A DNA stretch of 64,000 bases from contig NC_053049.1 in NCBI RefSeq assembly GCF_003473485.1, forward strand, positions 7,192,001-7,256,000, in the 5' to 3' direction. The notes under the pieces are model-generated. The model searched no databases. It saw nothing but the letters and a program-made list of their open reading frames with translations, and was not told the origin of the DNA. Position numbers and translations under genes: made by a program. The stretch comes from Medicago truncatula (lineage: Eukaryota > Streptophyta > Magnoliopsida > Fabales > Fabaceae). Positions 32,404 through 44,135 of the stretch are shown here, one piece after another (positions within the stretch are counted from its first letter, which is position 1; the number at the start of each line of letters is the position of its first letter).

Positions 32404-35179
32404 TGTTAGGAAACATGGTATCCATGAAAAGAAGGAGAGAAAACTAAGAAACTCTTTCTATTGATGAAAATGGAATATTACAAAATGAGAAAAGTACCCT
32501 CTAATGGGGTGGTTACAAGTTATTTATACTACTCTCTACTAGGACTAATATGCTACTAATCTATATCTCTAATAGTCCCCCTCAAGTTGGAAGGTGTTCA
32601 AAACACTTCCAACTTGAAATGAGAAAATACAAGGAAAGATGCCAGAAATACATTGGCCAAGAACATAGCAACAATCAAAGGCTTATCCAACAAGAGGAAA
32701 CCACAACTCAAGGTGTAATCACCTTGGAGGAAGAAGCAGCAAACCAACGCTTAACCACCATCCGGTAGAAGCCAATCATCAACAAAGCCTTAAAAGGCAC
32801 AATGCTTAACCATCAAGAGTTCTCAATAACTCAAGACAGAAGCACAAGAAGAAGAAGAAAATGACGCTTAACCATCCTTGGACAGAAGCACAACGACGCT
32901 TAACCATTCATGACAGAAGCTTATCAACATAGCTTAACCATCATGAACAGAAGCACAAGACAAGAAGAGTAAGGATATCTAAAATCAATGATGATATCCA
33001 AAAGAAAAAGTGCAAGGAAGGGCCAAAGTTTACAATGGAAGGAGGTCATATGTTGAACAAACTGCACATCAAAGGTACCATGAAGCAACAAGACCAAGGT
33101 TCCAAAGTTAAAAAAGAGATGCGCTCCAATGCCGAGCCGAGACAAGAAAAACCAAATGCAAGCCAATAGAGATGCATAGCCATGTGAGGTGTCTTCAAAC
33201 CATAGAAAACAAATCCATGTTGATGCATTCAAACCATAGGCCAACAAATCAATACTTCCAACAATGAAGCTTAAGAAAATACCAACATAGCCAAAACCAG
33301 AAAAAAAAAAATGCAGCAGTAATGCTGCACAAAATAAAACCAAAATGCAGCTAAGAGACATCAAAATGAACTCAAGAAGATGCTTTAACGGTCTGCCCAA
33401 AAATTCATCAACGATCCAGGAACAATCCCATGCTTCAGATATCAAACCAAGGCTTCCAAAAACGATCCTAAGCCATCAAGAAATAAATCCATAGCCAATG
33501 AACAAAATGCAGTAGCAATATGAAGCACTGTACTGTGTTGGAATAGCATGCAACACTAACAAAATGCCTAATCAGCCTCACAATTTCATTTGTTCCTTTC
33601 ACACACAAGAATATAGAGAAACCATCTGAACAGCTTGGAGTGTACTAAAGGCTTCTTCAATTACTATTCAAAAAATGCTTGACCATATCAGATCCAACAC
33701 CATGATAAGCAATCAAATGCCAAACAAAACTTAGCCCACCAGTATGCAATATCTATAAGACTACCAAGTGTGATAGCAACACCATAAAAGAAACAAAGAA
33801 GTATGCCAAAACCAATGATATCCAAAGAGAATGTAGAACAAACAACCAAGCTGTAATTGGATCCCAAAGAATGCATCAAAAAAACTATACGTGAAAGGAA
33901 GATCCTTACATAACACTGCAACAACATAGCCATACACATAAGTCTGGGACCGCCAATCTTCAATCATCATATAAGAGTACCTTAACATGAACTGCTCCAA
34001 AAATGTAGTAGTGATGAAGAGGTTCACAAGAAAATGCACGCATAGACCAATAACGTCATGCAGCAGTCAACAACAGCACCTCAAAGCAAGTCCAATGCAA
34101 TGTTGGATCAGAACAAATTGCAGTGTTACCAACAACCATCACCATCAAACTGAACGTAATATGCAATAAGGACCAAAAAACACCAAAATATCAAGGTAAT
34201 AGAATCCAACTCTATCTGCACCACATGCACAATTGTATACAACCAGAGAAAATGAACTAATTGCAGCCTTGTCTAAATAGCAGAACATAGAACTTCATCA
34301 AAAGAATCATGAACCAAGAATCAATATGTTTGCAGTGAGGACTTGCTACAAACATCTTGTGAGCACAATAGTCATAAACTGCAGTTACAATAAAACTCGC
34401 TTATGAGAAACCGAATTCTCAATACAATACAATAATGAAACAGGGAAGAAGATGAAATATCAACGACACATAGAATCAATGCGAAAAAGACGACTCTGAG
34501 CCGAATCGAAAATTTTAATGAAGAGGAATCGCAAAAAAAAATAAAATTGAATCACGGATTCGAATCGAAACTGGAAATTGCGATCGAGTAAGAATTCGAT
34601 CAAGACTTTTGAATCACGTGGGAAATTGAACCAAAACTAACAGAACAAAGAAGAACGAACAAAGAAAATTGATCGAGAGAGAAAAGGAAATCGCCATTGT
34701 AACTGAATCGCAAACCCTAAGATTTGGGAAAAAGACACAAACGGAATCACGAAGCAATCGATCGAACAAAAAGATGTAAAAGAATCGAATGAAATTGAGA
34801 TGCAGATCAAAAGAGAAATCGATCGAACAAATCAATAACAGAAAAACGATTCGAGTACAAGACAAAGGAAAATGAAGAAAATGAAGTGATAAAAGAGAAA
34901 AATCAGAACGAAGAAGAAAAGGAAAACAACACGAGAAAAATGAACTTTTCTCGAGAAAATGCAGCGGAAAAATTGTTCAAGGTGGATACCAATCATGCTC
35001 TGATACCATGTTAGGAAACATGGTATCCATGGAAAGAAGGAGAGAAAACTAAGAAACTCTTTCTATTGATGAAAATGGAATATTACAAAATGAGAAAAGT
35101 ACCCTCTAATGGGGTGGTTACAAGTTATTTATACTACTCTCTACTAGGACTAATATGCTAATAATCTATATCTCTAATA
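32404..35179 (-). mobile_element. Young non-autonomous LTR retrotransposon (2.78 kb)
   Basis: Minus-oriented, with 171-bp LTRs at 35009-35179 (5') and 32404-32574 (3'). They differ at two positions that I can see. Flanked by TATAA (32399-32403, 35180-35184). The primer binding site TGGTATCAGAGC (complement at 34997-35008) abuts the 5' LTR and matches initiator tRNA-Met. A purine tract TTGAGGGGGAC abuts the 3' LTR (32575-32585). The 2.4-kb interior encodes no gag or pol; it contains repeats of GACGCTTAACCATC and ACAGAAGCACAA. Its size lies between TRIM and LARD elements. It must depend on proteins of another element. Confidence 0.93.
35009..35179 (-). repeat. 5' LTR of the young non-autonomous element
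   Basis: Identical to 32404-32574 except for G/A at about 35031 and an A/C change near 35161. The TGGTATCAGAGC binding site follows immediately at 34997-35008 on the minus strand. Confidence 0.92.
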
Positions 35180-35523
35180 TATAACGTGGAAACTTTAAAA
35201 CTGGATAAAAAACCACGACCGTTGTCTAAACCGACAACCAGAAAATGATTACTATGGGATTTTTTTTACAACACATAGACTTCTCTCACTCTCACCCCAA
35301 TGCTCCAGTACAATCATACTCTCACAAAGCAAATATTTAAACTAAGTCAGATATAAGCTTAAAGTGCTACTGACTGGTGCATCTACAAACAAAGAACCTA
35401 GGTCCAATATATAGTCATGGTCCTCCCATTGCTTCACCACACTAAGCGATGTAGGACTTTTCCAATAGCAAATATTTTTTAACCTCCTTATTTATTTAAG
35501 AAACTTGACAATCAAACCCAACA

Positions 35524-35740
35524 ATCTCCACCTTGATTGTACGAGTTTCATCTTTCGCTTCCATTGTTTATACTGACAATCATACTCCACCATAAAGAGT
35601 ATACTTCACTTGAAACTAGACCTTTCCAAGAATTTCTCCACGTCAAAACCTTGCTGAAAGATTACGGTGCAACTCCCATGTTGGATTTCAGGAAGTTCTT
35701 CAGCCATCGACACATCTCACCACACACCTTGCATTAATTA
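35524..35740 (-). pseudogene. 3' internal remnant of the old copia element
   Basis: Sequence next to the polypurine-like tract of the 3' LTR. It corresponds to the untranslated 3' end of a copia interior, ahead of the CTCCACC(TT)GATTG motif common in such elements. No frame is recognisable. The right limit is approximate. Confidence 0.5.
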
Positions 35741-36498
35741 ATTTCTTAAACAATTTATAATTAATTTGTATCTCGTTTAAAGACTACAAAATTTCATTGT
35801 GAAGGTTCTTATCATGTTCTAGTCATGCCTACAAAATTAGGGAACTAAATTTGACTTGTGAGTATACGCTTACGCGGAACAAAATTTCAATTTTGCATGT
35901 TTTGATTGAAAAATCAAAATAAATTTAAACGACTTCGAAATGCAATGAAACTTTACAGATCCGTTTTATGTATTTTTTTATAGATGTCTATGCAAATAAT
36001 GAGCTCAAAATTCGATTTATAGGTCGAGATTTCCATTGTTTTGTTTTTTGAGCTTTTGACACTTTAAAAATTCATAATTAATTTGTCGTATGTCGAAAAT
36101 TTATATATTTTTAGTGTAAAGCCATATTTTAACATTCTTAACTCGCCTCTAACAAATCATGAAAAAAATTGAATCTCTCGGTTTCTTTTTTGGACTTCGC
36201 ATATATTACAGAGTTATAAATAATAAAAATCTTGAGTTACATGGTAAGAATACATGTTATTTAATTACAGGGCCAATTTTCAGACTTCACGTATATTATA
36301 TGATCAATTTCAATTAATAATCTTATTTTAAATTGTACTTTTGTTGACTAAATGATAAAACCTATTTTATTTCGATTTTTTTAATTAAAATTAAAATTAA
36401 AAAAAAAGTTTCAATTTATGATTGTTGATATATTATGTCGCATGTGAATTTGCGATAAATTTTTTGCCCAATCTCCATAAATTTCCAGACTCCGCCAC
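35741..36498. other. Segment of unclear origin between copia remnant and block B
   Basis: About 760 bp of AT-rich DNA that ends exactly at block B with CAGACTCCGCCACTG. Its complement CAGTGGCGGAGTCTG resembles the terminus of plant hAT-like elements. The matching opposite terminus was not found, so it may be a truncated DNA transposon. Confidence 0.4.
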
Positions 36499-37149
36499 TG
36501 TATAGTACCTACTCAAAGAATACTTGTTATCATCCCTAATTGTGCGCTAACACTCCTCAATTCAAAATGACATAATAGCATGCTTGTTGAGGAAAAATTA
36601 TTGCCTTTATTATAACAAAATTAGTTAATTTTTTTTTTGAGGAAAACTGAATTAGTTAGTGAAAATTAAGTAAAAGACTATGAAGATAATTTAAATTTAT
36701 ACAAATCGTCACTTGACCAATCTTATTGCAATAAATTAATAAAACGTCATTTCAAAAAGATTTGTGGCTGATCCTTAAAAAATAAAATCATTCCGTGACA
36801 ATTTTTTTTATTCTTTTTCAAATCTTTACTCTAAATCTTCATCTGTCACACACAACTAACTCAAACATCCATAGACGTGCAATCAATCTCAATGAAAGAT
36901 TAGACTACAGGGTCTTTTATTAATACTCTTTGTGTACACAAATTGAATTCACTTAAATGTTGTTTAAAATTCTAATTTTAGAGTTTACATGAAATGAAAG
37001 AACATATGTTGACTCACTTATTGTAACCTTACATGAAATAAGACAACATATATGTATGCATTGTTTTAAAAACATTGAAGATAAACTGAATTTACGTAGG
37101 GTATATAAACTGAGTTTGCAAATTATACAACTCTACGTAAATTAAGATA

Positions 37150-37283
37150 GAGAATGGAGAGAGAAAAAGGAAGATAGAGAATAAGAAGATAATGTGAGTA
37201 TGAGAGAGAAAGTTGTTAAAATGTTTTTTTAAAGAAAAAAGTTGTTAAAATGTTGTCACAAAGTGGATGTACAAATATCATTT
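37150..37283. mobile_element. MITE-like piece in block B
   Basis: Ends with the complement of GAGAAATGATATTTG, as in the MITE at 29112, and contains duplicated AAAGTTGTTAAAATGTT. It replaces the 0.6-kb stretch found at the same place in block A. Left end uncertain. Confidence 0.5.
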
Positions 37284-37916
37284 CTCTATATAAAATATAC
37301 AAAATATATGGAGGATTATTGATAAAAAAAAACATGGGGATTAATTATTGCTAAGAATAAATTATTTTGAAATACTCCCCTATTTTTTTTTTTAAATTCT
37401 CTTGACCAAATTTTTCTTTTTTTAAAATTCATTGAAATAAACCAAAAACAAATACTCCATTTCTAACAAAAATATAGACATAAAGAGGATCAAAGCGTCA
37501 AATAGTCTTGCCCTCAATTTTTTTTACTTTTAGAACATCTTTTGTTTATGTTTTCGTTACAAAGAGTATGCAAAATTAGACTGACTTATTTTAATTCATT
37601 TATATATAATATATGGTAGTATTTGTGATAATGTTTGTTAGAACCTATGAAAATAATTTATAACATCTAAGTTTAGTTCCATAATTTTACAGAATAGTTT
37701 ATAGAAACAACTTAAAAATATATTAAATATAAATGTTTTTTTTTTGTTTTAAAAAAGTATATAGAAATATTTATATTGATAAGCTTATAATATATATATA
37801 TTATGAAGTAAAAACATCCTTTGTATATTATAAACGATTAATTATTTTGTTTATTCAAATATGACCTCCTATATTATTTTTTTTTTTGTTGGAAAGACGT
37901 CTAAAAACTAATCATT

Positions 37917-37990
37917 TTTGGTGGTGGTCGGGGTTCAACCCAGTATATATTATGCATTGTTCCTACCCACTGAGCTAAGCTCATGATGAC
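37917..37990 (-). mobile_element. Short tRNA-like retroposon (block B copy)
   Basis: Same insertion as at 26239. Box A here is intact (TTAGCTCAGTGGGTAG on the minus strand), with GGGTTGAACCCC as box B, and the flanking 16-bp repeats have drifted by one base each. Its presence in both blocks dates it before the duplication. Confidence 0.72.
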
Positions 37991-38012
37991 CCAAAAACCA
38001 ATCATTGATACA

Positions 38013-38050
<38 letters not shown>

Positions 38051-38052
<2 letters not shown>

Positions 38053-39280
38053 ACAAAAATAAATGATATGCATTCATTCAAATTGATAGAGTTCATCGAT
38101 ACAATACTAATTCGATAAAAAGAAAAAGAATGAATTTGCGAACAAACTCATAACATCCATGTTAATATCATAAAACAACAAAGTACAAAAACATACTTAT
38201 ATGACTATATTCAAGTATCCGGAATACCCATGTCTCTAGATCTGCAACGTGGACGACGCAAAGTCATAGATTGAATCTGCACTGGTCGAAGCGGATATGA
38301 CAATCTAAACCGAACAAATACCTGCATGAAACAAATAAGACAAACAATGTTGCACAAAGACGACGAACAAACCAATGTCGCACTATGACGGCGAAATCAC
38401 AAAATAAAAAACAAAATAGATGTGAAAATCACTTATTTCAATTAAAAGAAAATAAAAAAGCGAGTTAGATGGGTGATTTAGGGTTAAAAACTGACTCTAA
38501 AACACCTCTACTTGATAGATGAGGGAGAAGAAACTAGAGTTTTGGTGACGGCTCACAAGAAAGAAAAAGAAAAGAGAAATTTATATAACGATATAGGTAT
38601 CTCTAAGTAAATTTGTTAAAAAAAAAAAGTGTCACTAAGTAAAACATAGATAAAATAAAGAGAACCAATATGGAAATATATAAAAAAATGCAAACAAATA
38701 GAAGACTATAGATATGTTAAATAAATTTTTAGTTATAATTTATTAAATAAAAATTTTATTAATTTAATTTGTCAAAAATAAAACCTTATTAATTTAAATT
38801 GACTAAAAAATGAGTGATAATGTGTCAACAAAATTCACTAGAATCCCTAGTCGTCACCCATTTCTTCTTCTTGTCTATTGAAGATGAATGATTTAGGGTC
38901 AATTCTAACCTAAAATCACCCATCCGAATTGTTTTTCTTTCTTTTCTAGTTGAATAAGTGATTTCCATATATTTTTTTATTGTTCTTTCGTTTGTTTTTG
39001 TGATTTCATCGTCTTTGCATGACTCTGTTTATTTTGATTTTCCATCTTAATGTCGTGTTTATTTGATTGAGGTTGAAATATTAGCTTTGATTAGGTGCAA
39101 ATCCGAAGACATGAGTATTCCAGAGATTTGAATATAGTCAGGTTTGTAGGCATAAATACTTTGCAGTTTTATGTTAACATGAATGTTGTGATTTATCCTT
39201 TTTGTTTTTAGAGACTTTAAATTTATATTATATCGATATACTCTATAAATTAAAATGAATGAATATCGTTTATTTTTTTT
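38051..39280. mobile_element. Long-terminal-inverted-repeat element, complete copy in block B
   Basis: The left arm begins near AAAAATAAATGATATGCATT and the right arm ends near AATATCGTTTATTTTT. Reversed, the right arm repeats the landmarks TTCATTCATTTTAATT, AAGGATAAATCACAACATTC, GACTATATTCAAAT, GGAATACTCATGTCT in the same order as the left. Arms are roughly 350-420 bp, making it foldback-like. Single arms lie at 13676-14130 and about 48745-48870. No transposase. Confidence 0.7.
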
Positions 39281-39765
39281 AAAAAAAGTCAGCAGAATTA
39301 AAATACTATGATTTGCTAATTTGCTCATTCACCTATATTGTTTAGTTGGTTTATATTAGTAAGTTGGAATATATTATTATCCATGAGATCATATGGTTTA
39401 CGTACTGATTTATCTTATATTATTTTTTTTGAAATAATTTACATTATATTACTAAAAAAATGGAATCGTATTGGTGGCATATGAACTGGGACCGTCATTG
39501 CTGTATTATCATTGCTATATGTAGTTTTTATTTCATATGCTTGGGCCTATATTATATGGTCAGACTGTATTATATTTGGATCTTCTTACAGGTAAGCTGA
39601 CTTTTATAAAATTTGAATCATTAAGAAGGTAACGTTTTCCATAGGACAAACATGAGTTACTATAATTAGACATTATCATTCCTTTGTTTTTTTCGGATAA
39701 TTTTTTATAAATTCTTCTTATTTCACATATAATATTTTTTACATTTCCCTCCCTCTCTACCTCCC

Positions 39766-39773
39766 TATAAATA
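39766..39773 (+). promoter_or_regulatory. TATA box of GLP4
   Basis: TATAAATA follows a CT-rich tract exactly as in GLP3, 66-73 bp before the ATG, so the core promoter was copied with the gene. Confidence 0.8.
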
Positions 39774-39838
39774 GCTTGCCAATTCCATCGTTTCCTCATA
39801 CCAAGTTCAATAATCAAAAATCATCATCCAATAATAAG

Positions 39839-40468
39839 ATGAAGATTATTCACATAGTTTTTCTTTTCTTTTTTCTTTCATTCACTACTTCCCAAGCTTC
39901 TGTCAATGATTTTTGTGTAGCAGATTTAAAGGCTCCAGATACCCCTTCAGGCTATCAGTGCAAACCCCTAGCAAATATCACATCAGACGATTTTGTCTTT
40001 CATGGCTTCGTAGCCGGAAACACCAACAACTCTTTCAACGCTGCACTTACCTCCGCATTCGTCACTGAATTTCCAGGCCTTAACGGACTAGGAATCTCAG
40101 CAGCGCGGTTAGACATAGCCGAAAATGGTTCAATTCCAATGCATACTCATCCCGGTGCTACCGAATTATTGATAATAGTTCAAGGTGAAATAACCGCTGG
40201 ATTTCTGACACCTACCTCAGTTTATTCTAAGACGTTGAAACCGGGTGATCTTATGGTTTTTCCACAGGGGATGTTGCATTTTCAAATTAACACTGGTAAG
40301 GGAAAAGCTACTGCTTTTCTTACATTTAGTAGTGCTAACCCTGGTGCTCAATTACTTGATCTTCTTTTGTTTTCGAATAATTTACCTTCTGAATTGGTGG
40401 CACAAACTACTTTCCTTGATCTTGCACAAGTGCAGAAGCTAAAGGCACGTTTTGGTGGAAGAGGGTAG
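39839..40468 (+). CDS. Germin-like protein, recent duplicate of GLP3 (GLP4)
   Basis: Secreted cupin of 209 residues, no intron. Relative to GLP3 it has S11F, H40Q, K58V, D77E, A127S and Q185E; all other residues agree. Metal ligands H102, H104, E109 and H147, cysteines C26 and C41 and the glycosylation sites N46 and N63/N64 are unchanged. The frame is open from 39776, but the ATG at 39839 matches GLP3 and starts the signal peptide. AATAAA at 40636-40641. It has a complete copied promoter but lies inside an old copia element, antisense to it, and its block lacks the upstream stretch found at 25.0-25.6 kb in copy A. It looks functional; expression may differ from GLP3. Confidence 0.94.
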   Translation: MKIIHIVFLFFFLSFTTSQASVNDFCVADLKAPDTPSGYQCKPLANITSDDFVFHGFVAGNTNNSFNAALTSAFVTEFPGLNGLGISAARLDIAENGSIPMHTHPGATELLIIVQGEITAGFLTPTSVYSKTLKPGDLMVFPQGMLHFQINTGKGKATAFLTFSSANPGAQLLDLLLFSNNLPSELVAQTTFLDLAQVQKLKARFGGRG

Positions 40469-41257
40469 GGATATGATATTGTTTGGTCATGATCATAACC
40501 CACTCTCCTTGTGTAAATGTTTATTCCAATAATCACCTAGTGGTGGATTTGATTGTGTGTGTGTGTTATTTTATTTTATTCTATGTTTTAGCTATTCCAA
40601 ATGTTATGATATATGGTTACTTGTGATAATGAAGTAATAAATTGTGTGTGATACATTTCTTGGTTCCTCTTTCTATCTCTCAACCTGTCTCCTAATTTTT
40701 TGTTGAATTATGGCAACATTTAAAATTGAATTGAAGATTGAATGAGCACGACCTGGAGATTATGATTTAATTAGGTCAATCACTTGAATCACAATTGAAC
40801 TAAATGATTAATCTATAAATAAAAAAAGTAATTGCAAAAACAAATCTTATTAAATTATTACGATTCAATTGGTTCAACCTTATTCAAAATGACTTCGATG
40901 CGACTATGATTTCTAACCCATTTTATTTTAGATTTAACTAGTTGAACTAATAATTCAATAGACTATGCAACTTAGACTTATTTACCATTTTTGGGTGTTA
41001 GAAGTTAGAAAATTTTACATGATGTGGATAACATCAGAATACAATTCAAAGTAGTGGGCTATAATTTATTCATTAAAACCTTACTTATATATCAACAAGA
41101 AAAATTATTCGTAAGACGATTGAGTCAGCCTCTACTTGGTAGTTGGTTCTAATCTCATTGCCATTGCTTCGGTGCATCAACCTTAAGAGTGTGGAAACCA
41201 TAAATTGGTTTGCGAGTGCGCAAAATCGTGGAATTGCTAAAGTACTAAGATGATCAA

Positions 41258-41534
41258 TATTAATACATTCGAGTTTTTTCTAGAGTTCTTTGGCTGATGA
41301 CAGATTCTGCACATTCGCAAGAACATTCTTTGCCAAACATAGACGAATCGCACTTGTAACTCTCAAATCTAGTCCCTCCCACTTATCGGCCTCCATGTTG
41401 GAAGTGTTTCCTTTCAGCGCCTTGTGTAATTCTGATTGTTTCAACACATACTTGACTTGTGCTTTCCACAAGTCAAAGTTGATTATTCCATCAAACTTCT
41501 CTATGTCAAATTTGATTGCGCATGAATAAAACAC
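41258..41534 (-). pseudogene. copia gag N-terminal fragment
   Basis: Minus-strand translation KFDGIINFDLWKAQVKYVLK, then LHKALKG, DKWEGLDLRVTSAIRLCL and NVLANVQNLSSAKEL is the N-terminal gag region of Ty1/copia elements. The Trp normally after AKEL is a TAG stop (about 41280); beyond it KKLECIN continues the homology to about 41258, where it ends abruptly at block B. No start codon context is preserved. Confidence 0.85.
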
Positions 41535-41674
41535 ATCAGCTGCACAGTACCACCCTTCTTTAGCACCTTCACAATATCACTTTTTTTTTTTTTATGTGAA
41601 GATCAGACAATGCTGCAACCACATAACATACTAAGACTTATGATATCTCACCAACCAGAAGCTCTTGATACAAC

Positions 41675-42037
41675 TGTTAAGAAATAACAGAGCTGAAGAA
41701 GAAAAATAAGCATAATCATAACACAAGAATATAACGTGGAAACTTCAAAATTGGAGAAAAAATCATGATCGTTGTCTAAACCGACAACCAAAGAATTATT
41801 ACTATGTAATTTTTTTTACAACACATAGACTTCTCTCATTCTCACCCCAATGCCCCACTACAGCATCACTCTCACAAAACAAATATTTAAACTAAGTCAG
41901 ATATAAGTTTAAAGTGGTACTAATTGGTGCGTCTAAAAACAAAGAAATCTAGGTCCAATACATGATCTTGTCTTTCCCATGCTTCACCATACTAAGTGAC
42001 GTAGGACTTCTCCAATAGCTAACAATTGAACCCAACA
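41675..42037 (-). repeat. 5' LTR of the old copia element
   Basis: 363 bp with TG...CA ends (minus strand TGTTGGG...TTAACA), similar to the split LTR at 32345-32403 plus 35185-35523. It lies directly upstream of the gag fragment in element orientation and is followed on the outside by CTATA. Confidence 0.8.
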
Positions 42038-42042
42038 CTATA

Positions 42043-43471
42043 AACTTGACAATCAGATTCAAATGAGAAGAGAGAGAAAATAAGGGTCAAAAGATTGAAC
42101 CAATTGCAGCAAAAAATCCATTTTATATAGTTGTGTCCAAACAAACTAAATTACTTTTTTTTTTTTTGATAAAAAAAAAATAATTTTTATCACGGTAAAC
42201 AAACGTAAAATAAATTCTGATTTTTTCTTTATAAAATCTCTAAAAAATAATTTTTAAATTATTCAATGTAAAAATCACTTTTATCTTAATCTATAACAAG
42301 AGACTCTTATTAGTTTAAAATACGAATATAGAAAAAAAAATACATTAAATTGTGAATTATTGTAGAAACCCCATGTATCAACACGTCAACTAGCTAACGG
42401 ATGTCTATATATGTCTGTATATGCCTAGTTTGAACTTCATTTATAGGTTTTAATAAAATATTATTTTTGTTCTCAATTATTGTACTGTTTTAAAATTTAC
42501 TTTTCACTAAAAAAAAAAATAGTAAAAGACTACTATTAGACCATTTTTTAGAGGTTCATACTAGGTATAAGTTACAAGTTAGTTGTGTGTTACGAGTTTT
42601 TGTGTTGTAAACATAAGTTACAAAGTTCAAATATCATATTCTTCAATTATTTTTTTAATTTTTAGTTTTGGTAATAGTGGACCTTTTTTTTCTTCAAGCA
42701 ATTCAAGGTTTAATTAGAATTTCAATATTCAGATGAATAAGTGAGAAATCTAAGTCTAAAGACCCACTTTTGATATATAATACAATGTCTTTACCGACTG
42801 AGCTAGACTGAGGAGAATAATTTCATTTATAATTCTTTTTCATCTTCTCCATAATACTTTTTTTCTTCCATATTGGTCTTTTAATCTCAAATAAAATAAA
42901 GTCTTGTGTCAATCGACATTCTATTCTCATCTCAACTCTAAACCTTCCAAAATTAAGTTAACAAGAAATTTAGTTTTTCAATTTTGTATAAGTTAAAATT
43001 TCCCCCTTTTATTATATTTCATATAAATAAACAATTTAAGAATTTAATGTTTAATTTTATATAAATAAAGAACACATAATTTGGTAAGTCATTTCTCATT
43101 TTTGTAAGTATTTCCATATAATTTTTGCATGATCTGATCATGTCATGCACTGTAATCAAACACCACCGTTTACATGGAGTATAATTTAGATAAGTTACGT
43201 GTTAAATAATGACGAGAGATCAGCAGAGAATACTGAATAGCATGACCGTCAATTATTGATATCTATGCATGCATGAGTGTTTGTGTCATGACTCATCATC
43301 TTCCTTTCTTTACCTTTATGAAGGAGAGTCACCTTTAGCCCACCAGGTTGTGTAGGGTGATCTTGTCTCCTGATTCTCATGGTTGATTGTGATCTTGTTG
43401 ATAATTTATTAGGGGACTAATTATCAATATTAATGCTTATATAAACTAATGTTAAAAGCTTGGTATCCCAC
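42043..43471. other. Intergenic DNA upstream of GLP5
   Basis: No gene seen. From about 43150 to 43400 there are islands shared with 25380-25560 upstream of GLP3 (ATCAAACACCACCGTTTA, CCACCAGGTTGTGTAGGG). A tRNA-like GACTGAGCTAGACTGAGG near 42797 is not convincing as a gene. Confidence 0.5.
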
Positions 43472-43530
43472 TTAGGTTGACCTAGTGGTATTGGTTTGGG
43501 ATCTGGGAGTGTGCTCCTCTTTAAAGTCTC
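43472..43530 (+). repeat. Partial SINE-like head
   Basis: Matches the SINE-like segment at 616-700 through box A and the GTGCTCCTC(CT)TTTAA part, then breaks off before box B. Confidence 0.5.
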
Positions 43531-44135
43531 TTAAAAAAAATGTTACAAGCTTGTTTTGATATCTGATCGTGCGATTTTGGCTCTTATTTTTTGAGCCATT
43601 TTGACACATAAAATTTTTTACTCTTTGTTTTTCAACGTTAAAAACTATCATTTTTACCGGCAATTTATCCTTTATCCTTTATCTTTCTATATTTTGTTTT
43701 TTTACTGGCCTTTCATTAGGTTAATAGTTTTTGAAACATCCATGATTCATATTTAACATTATTTGAAGAAGTTAAGAAACTCGTGAGGCATAGTTGCTTT
43801 CTTTCTTTAACTTGATTGCTTTTTAAAAAAGAAAATTTTGTTGAAAACTATTAGTCAAACTATCACACCACTTCCTATATCTTACACCATTCGGTCACTA
43901 TTAATAGATTATATATATCATTTATTGAATGAACCTAAAAAATATATTTTTATTTATAATATTATAATAGTGACTGGAATGTGTAATAGATATTTTATAT
44001 TGTCTCATTTATTTTCTTTCATTCTTTCTTCCAATCCTTGCAAGAACAGCTCTATATATATATATAGCTAGCCAATACCAACGTTCCATCATACCACATC
44101 TATCTAATCATTAACAATCATCATCCAATAATAAG

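Larger units (their letters stand above)
36499..41245 (+). repeat. Duplicated block, copy B (contains GLP4), inside the copia element
   Basis: Counterpart of 24141-29515. The left edge is sharp at TATAGTACC; the right edge lies between GCGCAAAATCGTG (41220-41232) and the gag remnant that starts by about 41258. Copy B lacks the 24.95-25.59 stretch of A, replaced by a 37150-37283 MITE-like piece, and keeps a complete right arm of the long-inverted-repeat element. Confidence 0.9.
32345..42037 (-). mobile_element. Old Ty1/copia element, pol region replaced by the GLP4 block
   Basis: Minus-oriented. The 5' LTR is on the right (41675-42037, TGTTGGG...AACA), followed by a primer-binding-like GTTGTATCAAGAGC and a gag fragment. 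On the left, a polypurine-like AAGGTGGAGATTG precedes the 3' LTR (35523 down to 32345), which is split by a younger element. CTATA flanks both outer ends (32340-32344, 42038-42042). Between the parts lie GLP block B and about 760 bp of other DNA; no protease, integrase or RT is seen. The two LTRs differ at more than 10% of sites by eye, so this is an old insertion. The inner 36 bp of the left LTR start is longer than the right one. Confidence 0.68.

Noticed and set aside
32924-33445. A 173-codon hydrophobic frame resembling a membrane protein
   Set aside because: It lies in the interior of a non-autonomous LTR element. It has T-rich hydrophobic codons from an AG-rich opposite strand, and no family resemblance.
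42797-42815. tRNA-like GACTGAGCTAGACTGAG
   Set aside because: Only a box A-like fragment; there is no box B or cloverleaf.
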